DNA of 5,895 nt from Thermoplasmata archaeon (lineage in GTDB: Archaea > Thermoplasmatota > Thermoplasmata > GCA-020350865), in the NCBI GenBank assembly GCA_020351895.1, contig CP070672.1, forward strand, positions 2,001,347-2,007,241. Reading direction: 5' to 3'. Position 1 is the stretch's first letter. Each line of letters starts with the position of its first letter. The translations under genes and the position numbers were made by a program. The notes under the pieces are model-generated. The model searched no databases, had not been told where the DNA came from, and was given only the letters and a program-made list of their open reading frames with translations. Of this stretch, positions 4,974 to 5,895 are shown in pieces.

Positions 4974-5895
4974 ATGAGGGTAAATAGGCATCTTCTCGCG
5001 ATTTGCGCCCTTTTTATCATTAGCCTTGCTGTTCGTTTCGTGCCTCTTCTGTATTCGAACCTTCCCTTCAATATTGACGGTTTTCCTTTGGTTCGGATTT
5101 CCGAGGACATAATTGAGACTGGTAGCTGGTCCCTTTCTTATGATGATGGCACTCCAGAGAATGTGCTCTACAACTCGAAGATGCCTGTTCTCTCGCTATT
5201 GATTTCGAACTTCGCTTTAATATTCGGAAAAACGCCCATGGAAGTGGTGCAATTTGTTATACCTTTTCTCTCCTCCTGTGCAATAGTATTGATCTATCTT
5301 ATCACATTCAGAATTACAAAGAACGGATTAGTAGCTTTTTTTGCCGGGCTCGCTTTGGCCTTAAACGGTTTTTATGTTTATCTGGGTGCAGCCATAATGA
5401 AGGAAACCCTGGGATTGGTTTTACTCTTACTGGGTGTATATCTATATCATGGTCGTGAAGACCCAAGAAAAAGGGCATTGGCTGGGATGCTACTTTTAAT
5501 TTTGGCCCTGACGCATCATCTCACGGCATGGATCGCCTTTGTCATGATTTCCCTTCTTTTCCTTTCCTCCAATGTATTGCATTGGCACCATGGCACATTT
5601 CTAAATAGACGTTTTATTATGGACTTCCTTTCTGGTCCTTTCCTATTCACTTTCACGGTCCTCTACTACGAGATTGTGGATTTGGCATTTTTCAATAGGG
5701 TATCCAATATCAACGATGTCGCATTATTCGCCTCGGTATTCATGGTTGGGGCGATTTTCTGCATTATCTTTTCCCTTCCAAAGAAAAGAAGGAAGCCAGG
5801 CAGAGTCCTTCTGAACAAGACCCTCTTAATCCCGATAGTCGGAGGGGGCCTTTTGGTTTTAAATCATTACAAAAGGCTCTTTCCGGGCACCATCC
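4974..5895 (+). CDS. polytopic membrane protein, probable GT-C-type glycosyltransferase (runs off right edge)
   Basis: The first 307 residues of a longer protein are visible, with no stop before the edge. About nine hydrophobic segments can be seen, roughly at 7-28, 70-86, 91-113, 117-137, 143-158, 167-199 (possibly two), 216-237, 248-267 and 280-297. The long first outer loop (29-68) with an acidic NIDGFP motif (33-38) after helix 1, followed by many helices, resembles GT-C enzymes of the PMT/ArnT/Agl kind that use lipid-linked sugars. The THHLTAW block (180-186) recalls motifs of archaeal members. The start ATG is 3 bases after the second permease stop, with AGGTG at 4961-4965 and an 8-base spacer, so it belongs to the same operon. 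Membrane location is certain; glycosyltransferase activity is inferred. It could instead be another large transport or polymerase-like membrane protein. Confidence 0.6.
   Translation, partial: MRVNRHLLAICALFIISLAVRFVPLLYSNLPFNIDGFPLVRISEDIIETGSWSLSYDDGTPENVLYNSKMPVLSLLISNFALIFGKTPMEVVQFVIPFLSSCAIVLIYLITFRITKNGLVAFFAGLALALNGFYVYLGAAIMKETLGLVLLLLGVYLYHGREDPRKRALAGMLLLILALTHHLTAWIAFVMISLLFLSSNVLHWHHGTFLNRRFIMDFLSGPFLFTFTVLYYEIVDLAFFNRVSNINDVALFASVFMVGAIFCIIFSLPKKRRKPGRVLLNKTLLIPIVGGGLLVLNHYKRLFPGTI

Noticed and set aside
4655..5110. 151-codon open frame on the minus strand
   Set aside because: It lies antisense to the second permease and the GT-C-like gene, has a serine/arginine/isoleucine-rich low-information translation, and no recognisable motif.
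5334..5342. T-run as an archaeal terminator
   Set aside because: It lies inside the GT-C-like coding sequence in phenylalanine codons, with no gene ending there.
1..5895. tRNA, rRNA, CRISPR array or insertion sequence
   Set aside because: No cloverleaf-like element, regularly spaced repeats, transposase motifs or terminal inverted repeats were seen on reading either strand by eye.

Overview
The window looks archaeal, probably from a euryarchaeon or a related lineage with moderate GC. It encodes a DUF1616-type membrane protein, a family seen mainly in archaea. The gaps hold TATA-like boxes instead of bacterial -35/-10 pairs, several genes have purine-rich Shine-Dalgarno (SD) sites (GAGGTG, GGGAGGT), and extracytoplasmic domains carry many N-x-S/T sequons. 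I cannot place the genus from this sequence.

Layout: the left part reads leftwards. It holds the N-terminal 219 residues of a GDP-mannose 4,6-dehydratase (1-657, running off the left edge), a DUF1616 membrane protein (770-1630) and a LolD/MacB-type ABC ATPase (1756-2433). A 224-base divergent control region (2434-2657) follows. The right part reads rightwards: two tandem FtsX/MacB-type permeases (2658-3725 and 3726-4970) and the first 307 residues of a polytopic membrane protein that resembles a GT-C glycosyltransferase (4974 to the right edge). The gaps at 658-769 and 1631-1755 each contain a very short ORF whose status is open.

How the genes may work together: the ATPase and the two permeases are the expected parts of one ABC system of the LolCDE/MacB class, with two ATPases on a permease heterodimer. 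Such systems do mechanical work on extracytoplasmic substrates instead of pumping through a channel. Around it lie a nucleotide-sugar enzyme, a probable lipid-linked-sugar glycosyltransferase and a surface-exposed DUF1616 protein. I infer a cell-surface glycan or glycoprotein locus; no gene here identifies the substrate.

The most notable structural point is that the three rightward genes share one reading frame, broken only by two UAG codons (3723-3725 and 4968-4970). The second permease starts at a TTG directly after the first UAG. Other points worth checking are a strong SD that fits an ATT start for the DUF1616 gene better than its ATG, and the two mini-ORFs.
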